Below, one piece after another: positions 18,551 to 26,345 of a DNA stretch of 64,000 nucleotides. The stretch is from contig NZ_LNYT01000022.1 in assembly GCF_001468125.1 (NCBI RefSeq), positions 208,160 through 272,159 of the forward strand. The letters are read 5' to 3'. The stretch is from Legionella rubrilucens. GTDB lineage: Bacteria > Pseudomonadota > Gammaproteobacteria > Legionellales > Legionellaceae. Each line of letters opens with the position of its first letter. Position 1 is the stretch's first letter. The notes under the pieces were generated by a model. It was not told the DNA's origin. It saw nothing but the letters and a program-made list of their open reading frames with translations, and made no database searches. A program made the position numbers and the translations under genes.

Positions 18551-19076
18551 TACCCTCCTCGCTTTAATGGCAAGTTTCGGCAAAATTGGCTTTATCTCGC
18601 TGGGCGGTGGTAATTCCATGCTGAAATTGATTGAATACGAAGCCGTGGTCTACCGGCATTGGATTAGTCCCGAAGAATTTGTCAACATGGTTGGTACGAC
18701 CTTTTTATTTCCCGGTTTAACTGCCGTAAAATTGTCAGCGGTCATCGGTTACAAAGCAGCCGGCTTCTGGGGCCTGGTCCTGGCCGTTGCCAGCATTAAT
18801 TTACCGGGTTTGATTTTAGCCGTACTGGGTTACCGATTTTTAAGCAGCAGCACCAGTGTCCTGGCTCATAAAATCATGGTTTCAGTTCAGTATGGAGCCC
18901 TGGCCTTGCTGGCCGCTGCCTCGTTTTCAGTGGCTCAGGGGGTGGTGAGTATGTATTATTCCCTTTCCATCAGTATTGCGACGGTGTTATTTTTCATTGC
19001 CCTGGTTTATTTGCAGTTATCGCCGTTTTGGGGATTTATTGCCTTTATCGGCATTTGCTTTTTTATAGTAAGATAA
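18543..19076 (+). CDS. chromate transporter family protein, single half-domain (ChrA)
   Basis: Membrane transporter of the CHR family. At 177 aa it is a short-chain member with one Chromate_transp domain: GKIGFISLGGGNSMLKLIE at the N-terminus, FVNMVGTTFLFPGLTAVKL and a run of five or six hydrophobic helices. Short CHR proteins usually work as pairs encoded side by side; no second half is present nearby. ATG 18543 overlaps the preceding gene. The C-terminus ends within a helix (GIAF-like FIGICFFIVR). Confidence 0.8.
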   Translation: MINTLLALMASFGKIGFISLGGGNSMLKLIEYEAVVYRHWISPEEFVNMVGTTFLFPGLTAVKLSAVIGYKAAGFWGLVLAVASINLPGLILAVLGYRFLSSSTSVLAHKIMVSVQYGALALLAAASFSVAQGVVSMYYSLSISIATVLFFIALVYLQLSPFWGFIAFIGICFFIVR

Positions 19077-19119
19077 ACAGGCGAGAAATTTGCTTGTATT
19101 GGCGAATGAGGCCACCTTA

Positions 19120-21204
19120 ATGGAGGAGATCGGTGTGAGCGAATCTCTGGACAATCCGGAATACTACATCAATCGCGAGTTCACTGCCCTGGCATTCAAT
19201 GAACGGGTTTTACAACTGGCTAAAAATGAACGCGTCCCCTTGCTGGAACGCATGCGTTTTTTATGCATATGCAGCAGTAATCTCGATGAGTTTTTTGAAA
19301 TTCGCGTTGCCGGTTTGAAAGAAAAAATCGCCCTGTCGTCCCGCAAACCCAATATCGATGGGTTAACGGCCGATGATGTGTTTAATCATTTAAGCCGCAA
19401 GGCCCATCTGCTGAGCGATGAACTTTATGAGATTTTCAATCGCGAACTGATGCCGGCGCTGCGCAGAGAAAACATTTATTTCCTCGGAATTGATGAGTGG
19501 AGCGAAGACATCCAGTTGTGGGCCAAGCATTATTTTAAAAATGAAATTCTACCCATAGTCAGCCCCATTGCGCTGGATCTGGCGCATCCGTTTCCGCGTT
19601 TATTTAACAAGAGCCTCAATTTCATTATTGCTTTGCAGGGCCGGGACGCCTTCGATCGCAGCATTGATTACGCGGTGGTTCATGCGCCCCGCTCTCTGCC
19701 GCGCATGATTCACCTTCCCTCCGAACTCTGCACTCCAGGCGGCAGTTATTTTGTTTATCTTTCATCCATTATTCAAACGCACATCCACAGCCTGTTTCCG
19801 GGCATGGAAATCAATGGCTGTTATCCTTTTCGTTTAACACGAAACAGTGATTTATTTTTGCGCGAAGAAGAAATTGAAGATCTGGCAGTCGCCGTACAGC
19901 GCGAATTGTTCTCCCGCCATTACGGTCATGTGGTCCGGCTTGAAATCGACAAAAAATGCCCGCCGCACATTGTGGATTTTCTTCTGCAGAAACACCACCT
20001 GCACCATGAAGACAGCTATTATTGCGATGGGCCGGTTAATTTGCAGCGCTATGCCAGCGTCATCAATCAAATCGATCGCCCCGACCTGAATTATCCGCCG
20101 CTGCATGTCCAATACCCGACGTTTCTCAATCATAAGCGCAACCTGTTTAACGTCCTTGATGAGCAGGACATCCTCCTGCACCATCCTTTCCAGAGTTTTG
20201 ATGTGGTCATTGATTTCGTGCGCCAGGCCGCGGCCGATCCGAACGTACTGGCCATTAAACAGACCTTGTACCGCACCCGCTCGGATTCCATCATGGTGAA
20301 AGCCCTGATTGAGGCAGCGCGCTCAGGCAAGGAAGTAACTGCCGTCGTTGAATTGCGAGCCCGCTTTGATGAAGAATCAAACCTTAAACTGGCCAACCGT
20401 CTGCATGAAGCCGGGGTGCTGGTTCTGTATGGGGTCATGGGCTATAAAACTCATGCCAAAATGACACTGGTGGTCAGAAGAACTCACGGCAAGCTGAAGC
20501 GTTATGTTCATCTGGGGACAGGAAATTACCATGAGCAAACCGCCAAACGCTACACGGATTTTGGCTTGTTAACCAGCGAGTCCACCATTACCGCCGACAC
20601 GCAGATTATTTTCCAGCAACTGACTGGCTTGGGTAAAACGGTCAAGCTCAAAGCCTTGTGCCATTCACCTTTTACACTGCAGAAAAACCTGCTGCAATTG
20701 ATTGAGGATTGCGCCGCCACCGCCAAAGAAGGCAAAGAGGCTGAAATTATCATCAAGGTGAATGGCCTAACCGACAAAGTCATGGTAAAAGCGCTTTACC
20801 TTGCCTCTCAGGCGGGTGTTAAGATTACACTGCTGGTGCGAAGCCTCTGCTGCCTTAAACCGGGAATACCCGGCATCTCCGACAATATCCGCGTCATTTC
20901 CATTGTTGGGCGCTTTCTTGAGCACCACCGCATATATTATTTCCGCAAACAGGAAGAGGAATTTTATTTCTGCTCCAGCGCGGACTTGATGGAGCGCAAT
21001 CTTTATAACCGCATCGAAGTCATGTTTCCTATTCTCGATGAGAACTGCCAGCGGCGCATCAAAAATGAAATTTTTAAAAACTACCTGAAAGACAACCGCA
21101 ATGCCTGGGAAATGCAGGCGGACGGCAGTTACAAAGCCTTAACCCATGGCGCCTACAGCGCTCAGGAAAAATTAATTGACCTGTATTCTCATAGCAACGA
21201 ATAG
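19120..21204 (+). CDS. ppk: polyphosphate kinase 1
   Basis: Reversibly polymerises the gamma-phosphate of ATP into polyphosphate, membrane-associated. About 694 aa, family length. N-terminal YINREFTALAFNERVL, the phosphohistidine-type segments (GYKTHAKMTLVVRR near residue 450 and the later LEHHRIYYF), LGTGNYHE and the C-terminal SADLMERNLYNRIEVMFPI are PPK1 hallmarks. Two starts are close: ATG 19120 (GAGG upstream) and GTG 19135 (GGAGGAG upstream); the GTG has the stronger ribosome site. It follows chrA by 43 bases and is probably in the same transcript. Confidence 0.95.
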   Translation: MEEIGVSESLDNPEYYINREFTALAFNERVLQLAKNERVPLLERMRFLCICSSNLDEFFEIRVAGLKEKIALSSRKPNIDGLTADDVFNHLSRKAHLLSDELYEIFNRELMPALRRENIYFLGIDEWSEDIQLWAKHYFKNEILPIVSPIALDLAHPFPRLFNKSLNFIIALQGRDAFDRSIDYAVVHAPRSLPRMIHLPSELCTPGGSYFVYLSSIIQTHIHSLFPGMEINGCYPFRLTRNSDLFLREEEIEDLAVAVQRELFSRHYGHVVRLEIDKKCPPHIVDFLLQKHHLHHEDSYYCDGPVNLQRYASVINQIDRPDLNYPPLHVQYPTFLNHKRNLFNVLDEQDILLHHPFQSFDVVIDFVRQAAADPNVLAIKQTLYRTRSDSIMVKALIEAARSGKEVTAVVELRARFDEESNLKLANRLHEAGVLVLYGVMGYKTHAKMTLVVRRTHGKLKRYVHLGTGNYHEQTAKRYTDFGLLTSESTITADTQIIFQQLTGLGKTVKLKALCHSPFTLQKNLLQLIEDCAATAKEGKEAEIIIKVNGLTDKVMVKALYLASQAGVKITLLVRSLCCLKPGIPGISDNIRVISIVGRFLEHHRIYYFRKQEEEFYFCSSADLMERNLYNRIEVMFPILDENCQRRIKNEIFKNYLKDNRNAWEMQADGSYKALTHGAYSAQEKLIDLYSHSNE

Positions 21205-21207
21205 CGC

Positions 21208-22191
21208 TTACACCAGCAGGGTCTTGTGTTTTTTCCCTGCCTCTTCTCTCGCCAGACGCGGAACCAGGTAACCTGGAAGCATCGCTTGCAATTGACGATA
21301 AATGGCAAGGGCTTCGTCATCCGGCATGTCGAAATGCGCCCCTCCCTTGATCTTATCGAGCACGTGCAGGTAATAAGGCAGAACTTGACAGTCGAACAAG
21401 CGTTCGCTCAATGCGGCAAGGACGTCAGGCCGATCATTAATGCCCTTGAGCAGAACCGATTGATTGAGCAACTGGCAACCGGCCTGGTGCAGGGCAAGGC
21501 AGGCTTTAGCAACGGTTTCGTCTATCTCCTGGGGATGGTTGCAGTGAATGACAATGACTTTGCGTAAGCGTGACGCCGTCAGTTGTTCCAATAACGCCGC
21601 ATTGATGCGCTCCGGCAGGACGACAGGGATGCGGGTATGAAACCGCACCGTGCGTACGTGGTTTATTTCACCCAGAGCTTTAATCAATTCGCCCATTACC
21701 AAATCCGACGCCATGAACGGATCACCGCCGCTCAATATCACTTCATGAATGGCTGAATCCTCACGGATATAGTCGATGACACGCCGCCAGCCTTCGCGGC
21801 CCGGATTGTTATCCTGATAGGGGAAATGACGACGAAAACAATAGCGGCAATTGACAGCACACGCACCGGTTAATGTTAACAGCACGCGGCCCTGGTATTT
21901 ATGAATTAAACCCTGAAGCGGATTGGCTGCCGCCTCCGCCAGCGGATCAACGCTGTAGCCCTCGGTCTCATGCAACTCCTGGTCCACAGCCAATACCTGA
22001 AGCAGCAAGGGATCGGTTGGATTTCCCGCCTGCATCCGTCTGGCAAAACCGCGCGGAACACGAGTCTTGAATTGCTGTTCCGCCCCATCACTGCCCAGTG
22101 TATGAGGCAGGGAAAGGTAATCCAGCAACGCCTCTTTTGTGGCAAAACCTTGTGCCAGAATTTTTTGCCAGCTCACAGAAGCATCTCGCAT
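21208..22191 (-). CDS. epmB: EF-P (R)-beta-lysine modification radical-SAM enzyme
   Basis: Lysine 2,3-aminomutase-like enzyme that makes (R)-beta-lysine for attachment to elongation factor P. 327 aa. The radical-SAM cluster motif is CAVNCRYCFRRHFPY (CxxxCxxC, near residue 117). ILSGGDPFM, FHTRIPVVLPERI and YYLHVLDKIKGGAHFDM support EpmB/YjeK. It is divergent from efp, its target, 71 bases away. EpmA is not in the window. Confidence 0.95.
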   Translation of the reverse strand: MRDASVSWQKILAQGFATKEALLDYLSLPHTLGSDGAEQQFKTRVPRGFARRMQAGNPTDPLLLQVLAVDQELHETEGYSVDPLAEAAANPLQGLIHKYQGRVLLTLTGACAVNCRYCFRRHFPYQDNNPGREGWRRVIDYIREDSAIHEVILSGGDPFMASDLVMGELIKALGEINHVRTVRFHTRIPVVLPERINAALLEQLTASRLRKVIVIHCNHPQEIDETVAKACLALHQAGCQLLNQSVLLKGINDRPDVLAALSERLFDCQVLPYYLHVLDKIKGGAHFDMPDDEALAIYRQLQAMLPGYLVPRLAREEAGKKHKTLLV

Positions 22192-22262
22192 TAATTGTAC
22201 AAAATTGGTAAACTGCGTGAACTTTAGCGAAATTACGACAAAATCTCAACTGTGGAGAACGA

Positions 22263-22832
22263 ATGGCTATTTACGGCAGTAATGATTTAAAAAATGGTTT
22301 GAAGGTCATGGTGGACGGCGCGCCCTGTAACATTGTTGAGTGCGAGTTCGTCAAACCCGGCAAAGGCCAGGCTTTTACCCGCATCAAAATCCGCAATTTA
22401 AAAACCGGCCGCGTCGTCGAGCGTACCTTGAAATCAAACGAGACTTTATCCTCTGCCGATGTCACCGATGTGGAAATGCAATACCTTTATAATGATGGCG
22501 AACAATGGCACTTCATGGTTCCTGACAATTTTGAACAATACGCCATCAGTACCGAAACTCTCGCGGACTCCGCCCAATGGTTAAAAGAACAGGATATCTG
22601 CATTGTGACCCTGTGGAATAACGAACCCATTCAGGTCACGCCCCCGAACTTTGTTATCCTGGCCATCACCGAAACCGACCCTGGCTTAAAAGGCGATACG
22701 TCTGGCGGCGGCGGTAAACCCGCGACGCTGGAAACCGGCGCTGTGGTGCGTGTCCCACTGTTTGTCCAAACCGGTGAGCTGATTAAAGTGGATACCCGTA
22801 AAGGCGAATACGTTTCTCGCGCCAAAGAGTAA
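22263..22832 (+). CDS. efp: elongation factor P
   Basis: Relieves ribosome stalling at polyproline. 189 aa, three beta-barrel domains. The modified lysine lies in the tip loop VKPGKGQAF (Lys ~34), consistent with beta-lysylation by the divergent epmB. GGAG precedes the ATG. A GC-rich hairpin follows the stop. Confidence 0.97.
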   Translation: MAIYGSNDLKNGLKVMVDGAPCNIVECEFVKPGKGQAFTRIKIRNLKTGRVVERTLKSNETLSSADVTDVEMQYLYNDGEQWHFMVPDNFEQYAISTETLADSAQWLKEQDICIVTLWNNEPIQVTPPNFVILAITETDPGLKGDTSGGGGKPATLETGAVVRVPLFVQTGELIKVDTRKGEYVSRAKE

Positions 22833-22840
22833 TGGGGCCT

Positions 22841-22862
22841 GGTGCGGGCATTTTCCCGCACC
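22841..22862 (+). terminator. terminator-like hairpin after efp
   Basis: Perfect 8-bp GC-rich stem GGTGCGGG / CCCGCACC with a 6-base loop, 8 bases after the efp stop, followed by a pyrimidine-rich stretch (CCCTTCCTTT). Probable intrinsic terminator. Confidence 0.65.
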
Positions 22863-22988
22863 CCCTTCCTTTAATTACTTCTCTTTTTATCGCTAACTTG
22901 TTTATTATTAACAATTTTTTGATCCTATTGAACAAAAAAAATTCATGTGTTAGCCTAGCCTCTTTTATTTTTCAGGCAGAGCATCATT

Positions 22989-24539
22989 ATGGTTTATTAT
23001 TTTGGCACCCCGGATCAGGTTAAAGCCGATGAAGCTTACGTCAGCGGTGATTACCATGCAGCACTTACCCATTATTACCGCGCACTCGAAACCCTCAACC
23101 GGTACGCGGCCCAACCTCATTTTCATCCCCCTTCTGCATTTTATGATGCCGTGTGCTATGTCAATGTTGAAATTGCCCACACGCAATGCATGATCATCCA
23201 GACTGCTATTGATGACGATCGTTTTTCACAGCAGGAAACGGAGATGCTCTGGCAGCAAATCCGGGGAAAAATCCCTGAGATTATCCAGGTCTTTGAACGA
23301 ATCAGGAATCATAGTCACGTCAAATGCGATCAGGCATTCATTAACAATCTCTTGGTTCTGGCTTCGGAAACCTGCGAAAAAATCAGCGATGAACTGTTTG
23401 ATTTACAGGATAATCAAGAACCACCCGCTCGATTAGCTCTGCTGCAGGCCGGCAAATCCTGGATAAGAGAAGCCATTCAATACCGTCGTCAGGCAGGCTT
23501 AAGTTCAGTAGACCAGCACTTAAGCTATTTAAATACATTGGAGTCACTCTTTAAGCTGGATGCAAACCCTGAAACCATGAACGAGATGCTTTCTTACACT
23601 GAAAGCAGCCAGCTGCTTGTCACAGTATTACCAGCCACACTGGAACTGGAAGTGTGTTATTATCGCGCACTGGCCGCCTTTGAATTGCAAAAAGACGATT
23701 GCGAACTGTTTATGGCCCGCTGTCAACGCCTTATTGATGGGTTCGATTCTTCTGCCAATGACCTGATCGTGGTGGACGATGCCAAGGCACTGATTAATCG
23801 CTACAGAGGATCATTTTCTACGCCAGACGCCTTTGATCGTGCCGATGATTACCTCGATCCCGATCGGATGGATGACTCTGGATTCGAGGAACGGCCAATG
23901 GAGGATGACTCAAACGTCATGCCCAACTTCTTTTCTGCAACCATGCCGGCTGCGGCAGCCAGCCAGTTGGCAGCAGGCACATCGCCGCTGCTTAATAATC
24001 CTAAACCATGGTTATTTTTTCAGCCTTCTGTAGAAAGTACAGGAACAATGCAGGTTGTAGCCGCCATGAGGGCCATCACCGATCATGCAAAAAATGAGAA
24101 ATTTTTTGCCAATATTCTGTCGGTAGCAGGAGATTATTTCTATAAAAATTGCCGGGTTAAATTTAAAAATCGCATGCTGATGGCCAATGATCTGTATACC
24201 GCGACCTTGTCCATCGATCCAAACCATGGAGTGGCCAGAGCCAACCAAAAGCAAATTCAGCGTTTCCCCGAAGTACGGGATAATCGCCTGTTTGCCATGA
24301 AAGGGAATCAACACCAGGATCCGAGAAGCGCTTTTATTCAGGCGATTGAAGACATCGGCCTGCAACTGGAAGTACTCGCTCCCCAGACAATGCAGAGAAT
24401 TCTTGATGAGATGGTTCAATCCATTGCGATGACCATTGAATCAAAAAACATTGCCGGCGCCTTATCTCACCATGTCGCCGACACGTTAAGGAATCACTAT
24501 AATCAAGTCAAGCCGTCTGTTTCTCTTCACGGCTTCTAG
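22989..24539 (+). CDS. hypothetical 516-residue helical protein with TPR-like N-terminus
   Basis: No family recognised. Residues ~8-45 (ADEAYVSGDYHAALTHYYRAL) have the small/large alternation of a tetratricopeptide helix pair; further helices follow to ~290. A short Asp/Glu-rich linker (about 280-310) and an Ala/Pro-rich stretch (about 315-340) separate a second helical half, where FKNRMLMANDLYTATLSIDPNHGVARAN again resembles a TPR. No signal peptide or membrane segment. Ribosome site is weak (GCAGAG). A large orphan soluble protein of this kind is common in Legionella and could be a Dot/Icm substrate; this is inference. Confidence 0.65.
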   Translation: MVYYFGTPDQVKADEAYVSGDYHAALTHYYRALETLNRYAAQPHFHPPSAFYDAVCYVNVEIAHTQCMIIQTAIDDDRFSQQETEMLWQQIRGKIPEIIQVFERIRNHSHVKCDQAFINNLLVLASETCEKISDELFDLQDNQEPPARLALLQAGKSWIREAIQYRRQAGLSSVDQHLSYLNTLESLFKLDANPETMNEMLSYTESSQLLVTVLPATLELEVCYYRALAAFELQKDDCELFMARCQRLIDGFDSSANDLIVVDDAKALINRYRGSFSTPDAFDRADDYLDPDRMDDSGFEERPMEDDSNVMPNFFSATMPAAAASQLAAGTSPLLNNPKPWLFFQPSVESTGTMQVVAAMRAITDHAKNEKFFANILSVAGDYFYKNCRVKFKNRMLMANDLYTATLSIDPNHGVARANQKQIQRFPEVRDNRLFAMKGNQHQDPRSAFIQAIEDIGLQLEVLAPQTMQRILDEMVQSIAMTIESKNIAGALSHHVADTLRNHYNQVKPSVSLHGF

Positions 24540-24549
24540 CGGCTGTTGC

Positions 24550-24575
24550 TGCCGCAGGCATCACCACCTGCGGCC
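24550..24575. terminator. GC-rich hairpin between convergent genes
   Basis: GCCGCAGG / CCTGCGGC stem with an 8-base loop, spanning the last codons of the lipoprotein gene and the 3' end of the 516-residue gene transcript. Neither side has a T tract, so it may act as a shared 3' hairpin rather than a full intrinsic terminator. Confidence 0.4.
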
Positions 24576-24833
24576 AAATAAACCGACACCATAAGAACTG
24601 CCATAATAACCGCCATAAAGTGAGCGATTACCATACCAATAGCTGTTTCTCCAGGTCACTCCAGGATAATAGGAACTGTAATAGCTTCCCCAATAGGGTC
24701 TATACCCATAATAACCCACGGAGTAGACATAATCGCTGTTGTACCCGGGTGAATAGGTGGTGCTGGTCACCGTGCAACTGGAAAGCATGAAGGCGGACAA
24801 AGAAAGACTGCTTAATAGAATTAGTTTTTTCAT
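24561..24833 (-). CDS. small Tyr/Gly-rich lipoprotein
   Basis: About 90 aa. Signal peptide MKKLILLSSLSLSAFMLSSC with a lipobox (LSSC), so a lipid-anchored envelope protein is predicted. The mature part is almost only Tyr, Gly, Ser, Arg and Trp (for example YYGYRPYWGSYYSSYYPG). Function unknown; similar Tyr/Gly-rich surface proteins occur in many gammaproteobacteria. Start at 24833 chosen for the signal peptide; the promoter at 24864-24892 fits it well. Confidence 0.7.
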   Translation of the reverse strand: MKKLILLSSLSLSAFMLSSCTVTSTTYSPGYNSDYVYSVGYYGYRPYWGSYYSSYYPGVTWRNSYWYGNRSLYGGYYGSSYGVGLFGRRW

Positions 24834-24863
24834 AACGTTGTCCTTGTCAATAGACGTGTATAA

Positions 24864-24892
24864 AGTATACGACAAGAACAAATTATTAACAA
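24864..24892 (-). promoter_or_regulatory. sigma-70-type promoter of the Tyr/Gly-rich lipoprotein
   Basis: Minus strand: -35 TTGTTA (24887-24892), 17-base spacer, -10 TATACT (24864-24869), 31 bases upstream of the ATG. It lies just past the sugE stop codon, so the lipoprotein is transcribed separately. Confidence 0.6.
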
Positions 24893-24901
24893 ATTGTGAC
24901 T

Positions 24902-25219
24902 TTACTTTTCACTTAAATTCAAGCCAATGATGGAGAGACAAATCAAACTGATGCAGGTGAGGCGCAGCAGCGACGTTGATTCACCAAAAAAATAAATACC
25001 ATAAATAACTGTGCCAACCGAACCGATCCCAGTCCAAACCGCATAAGCTGTTCCCAGGGGAAGTGATTTAAGGGCATAGGATAGAAAGAAAAAACTGACA
25101 GCCATACCGGCACCGGTCAGCAGGGAAGGATATAAGCGCGAAAAACCCTCCGTGTATTTTAGGCAAACAGCCCAGAAAATTTCAAAAAAGCCTGCGAGAA
25201 AAAGCGCTATCCATGCCAT
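24902..25219 (-). CDS. sugE: SMR-family exporter, SugE/Gdx type (guanidinium exporter)
   Basis: Small multidrug-resistance family inner-membrane protein, 105 aa with four helices. The conserved Glu in helix 1 (LAGFFEIFWAVCLKYTEGFSR, Glu ~13) and KSLPLGTAYAVWTGIG are the pattern of the Gdx/SugE subgroup, which exports guanidinium in characterised members. I looked for a guanidine riboswitch upstream and did not find one; instead the candidate 6S RNA begins about 55 bases away on the other strand. Confidence 0.88.
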   Translation of the reverse strand: MAWIALFLAGFFEIFWAVCLKYTEGFSRLYPSLLTGAGMAVSFFFLSYALKSLPLGTAYAVWTGIGSVGTVIYGIYFFGESTSLLRLTCISLICLSIIGLNLSEK

Positions 25220-25275
25220 CGTTGCTTATCAATGATAAAAGAATAAAGGGTATAGGAATTTAAAAAAGAAGAAAG

Positions 25276-25455
25276 GGTCATCGCGATACAGGTAACGACT
25301 TTCCTGAGTTCTGAGCCGCTACTGCTCTCACTGTGGCGATCTATGAAGGACTTTAGGTTTCCTTAATTCACAAGGACGCACACCGCTCTTCAAAATCAAT
25401 CTCCGTATTCGAAATTTGATTTAGGTTCAGCCAGGGCAGTCATCACCTATATGTC
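25276..25455 (+). ncRNA. ssrS: candidate 6S RNA
   Basis: Found by structure and sequence resemblance to E. coli 6S RNA, which binds sigma-70 RNA polymerase. The ends form an interrupted stem: ATA (25286-25288), AGGT (25290-25293), GACT (25297-25300), CCTG (25303-25306) and CTGAGCC (25311-25317) pair with GGTTCAG (25424-25430), CAGG (25432-25435), AGTC (25438-25441), ACCT (25445-25448) and TAT (25450-25452). A large open region follows, as in 6S. CTGAGCCG and, after a short gap, TGTGGCG (25332-25338) recur in the same order in E. coli 6S as I recall it, and the opposite side has GACGCACAC where E. coli has GACGACACA. About 180 nt matches the 184 nt of E. coli. Ends are estimates. Confidence 0.7.
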
Positions 25456-25501
25456 TAATATAATAGACCATTAAGCCATGTTGTGCATAATTTATACAAA
25501 A

Positions 25502-25702
25502 TTACTTTTGAAAAGGGGCTCGGGTTGTACTATCCGGTTGATTTTTTTTATTTTTTTTCAGTTGTTGCTTCGTGACTTCATCAATGGGAGCAGGGCCCTG
25601 AAAGCCATGATCATTTTCCAGACGCTCTTCATCTTCGTCATTGGTGAGGGGAATTGCTGTCGGATTATTCTTTCCTTTCCCTGAATGTTTAAATGTTGAC
25701 AT
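25502..25702 (-). CDS. small hydrophilic hypothetical protein
   Basis: 66 aa, strongly charged (Lys, Asp, Glu, Gln), no signal or membrane segment, probably disordered. AAGGAG 7 bases upstream of ATG 25702 supports translation. It lies behind a promoter, a hairpin and a T-tract terminator on the same strand (25731-25836), so read-through or attenuation may set its level. Function unknown. Confidence 0.55.
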   Translation of the reverse strand: MSTFKHSGKGKNNPTAIPLTNDEDEERLENDHGFQGPAPIDEVTKQQLKKNKKNQPDSTTRAPFQK

Positions 25703-25730
25703 CTTACGACTCCTTTGCTTGTGACTAAAA

Positions 25731-25761
25731 AGCAAAAACCACCCGAGGGTGGTCATTTGCT
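25731..25761 (-). terminator. intrinsic terminator in the leader of the gene at 25702
   Basis: Minus strand: AGCAAA(tg)ACCACC-ctcg-GGTGGT(t)TTTGCT with the descending arm running into TTTTTGCTTTTT. It is a convincing Rho-independent terminator, yet it lies upstream of the small gene's start codon. The only transcription it can end begins at the promoter at 25807-25836. Confidence 0.7.
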
Positions 25762-25799
25762 GTCGGTAACTAGCGAAATTTTCATTCCGTTACTACCTA
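25731..25799 (-). ncRNA. possible short RNA or attenuated leader
   Basis: Between the predicted start (~25799) and the terminator (25731) lies a ~70-base transcript with one more imperfect inverted repeat (GGTAAC at 25765-25770 against GTTAC-t-ACC at 25789-25797). This is either a small RNA or a leader whose terminator controls the downstream small gene. Confidence 0.4.
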
Positions 25800-25806
25800 C
25801 ATTTTA

Positions 25807-25836
25807 AGTATAGTAATGAATAACAACTATTTCCAA
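25807..25836 (-). promoter_or_regulatory. sigma-70-type promoter
   Basis: Minus strand: -35 TTGGAA (25831-25836), 18-base spacer, -10 TATACT (25807-25812). Predicted start near 25799. Drives the leader described at 25731-25799. Confidence 0.55.
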
Positions 25837-25950
25837 TTTTATTACTAAAAGACATCGAAAATTTGATGGAAAATTTTTAAATATCAGCCGATTGATCTTT
25901 GAAAAAATTTTTATAAAAATTTGCGCAGTTTGCATAATACTTTTATATGT

Positions 25951-25971
25951 TCTATGGTTAGTAAGCTTACT
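25951..25971 (+). promoter_or_regulatory. sigma-S-like -10 element and 12-bp palindrome
   Basis: TCTATGGTTAG (25951-25961) resembles the sigma-S extended -10 (KCTAYRCTTAA, 9 of 11). The perfect palindrome AGTAAGCTTACT (25960-25971) overlaps its end and could be an operator. The gene at 26007 begins 35 bases downstream. Confidence 0.35.
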
Positions 25972-26006
25972 TCAATTTTGGACAAGCAATGATAAGGAGA
26001 ATTATC

Positions 26007-26249
26007 ATGGACTATAATCAACAACCCGGGAAAAACCCGCCCCAGAACAATACGGGGAAAAATCAGACTCAAACCCAGGGACAAGGGCAAAATCAAGGGG
26101 GCTTTAATCAAAAAACCGCACAAAATCAACCGGTTAAAGGCGGTCAAGGCCAATCCACACAATCCCAAAATCTGGGTAAAGGCAACACTCAAAACCAGGA
26201 AAAGAGTAGTCAGGGTCGCAATAACAGTGATGATCCCATGCGACGCTAA
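26007..26249 (+). CDS. small Gln/Asn/Gly-rich hydrophilic protein
   Basis: 80 aa made of Gln, Asn, Gly, Lys, Thr and Ser, with irregular GQGQNQ-type repeats; no hydrophobic core, so intrinsically disordered. AAGGAG precedes ATG 26007 (an earlier in-frame ATG at 25989 lacks it). It resembles stress-induced hydrophilins in composition only. A 12-bp hairpin follows the stop. The compositionally similar gene at 43006 may have a related role. Confidence 0.65.
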   Translation: MDYNQQPGKNPPQNNTGKNQTQTQGQGQNQGGFNQKTAQNQPVKGGQGQSTQSQNLGKGNTQNQEKSSQGRNNSDDPMRR

Positions 26250-26263
26250 TCGCTAATCCATTT

Positions 26264-26291
26264 AAAATTCTGCCAGTTTTCTGGCAGAATT
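26264..26291. terminator. hairpin between convergent genes (26007 gene and yajQ)
   Basis: Perfect inverted repeat AAATTCTGCCAG-tttt-CTGGCAGAATTA region. AT-rich flanks on both sides suit a bidirectional terminator between the two convergent genes. Confidence 0.65.
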
Positions 26292-26345
26292 ATTATCAAA
26301 AATTTTTGGATTAACAATTAAAAAAATCGTCATTTTTACCCCATT

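Larger units (their letters stand above)
25703..26006. other. 304-base AT-rich intergenic region with two divergent promoters
   Basis: Contains, left to right, the leader terminator, an inverted repeat and a sigma-70 promoter for the minus-strand gene at 25702, then AT-rich DNA, a sigma-S-like -10 and a 12-bp palindrome upstream of the gene at 26007. No gene longer than these elements is apparent. Confidence 0.6.

Noticed and set aside
25220-25300. Guanidine riboswitch (ykkC or mini-ykkC type) in front of sugE
   Set aside because: No paired hairpins with ACGR loops and no ykkC-I core on the minus strand. The structure present reads as 6S RNA on the plus strand.
25276-25455. RsmY/RsmZ-type regulatory RNA
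   Set aside because: Only scattered GGA motifs, not in repeated hairpin loops, and no LetA box. The long interrupted end stem fits 6S better.
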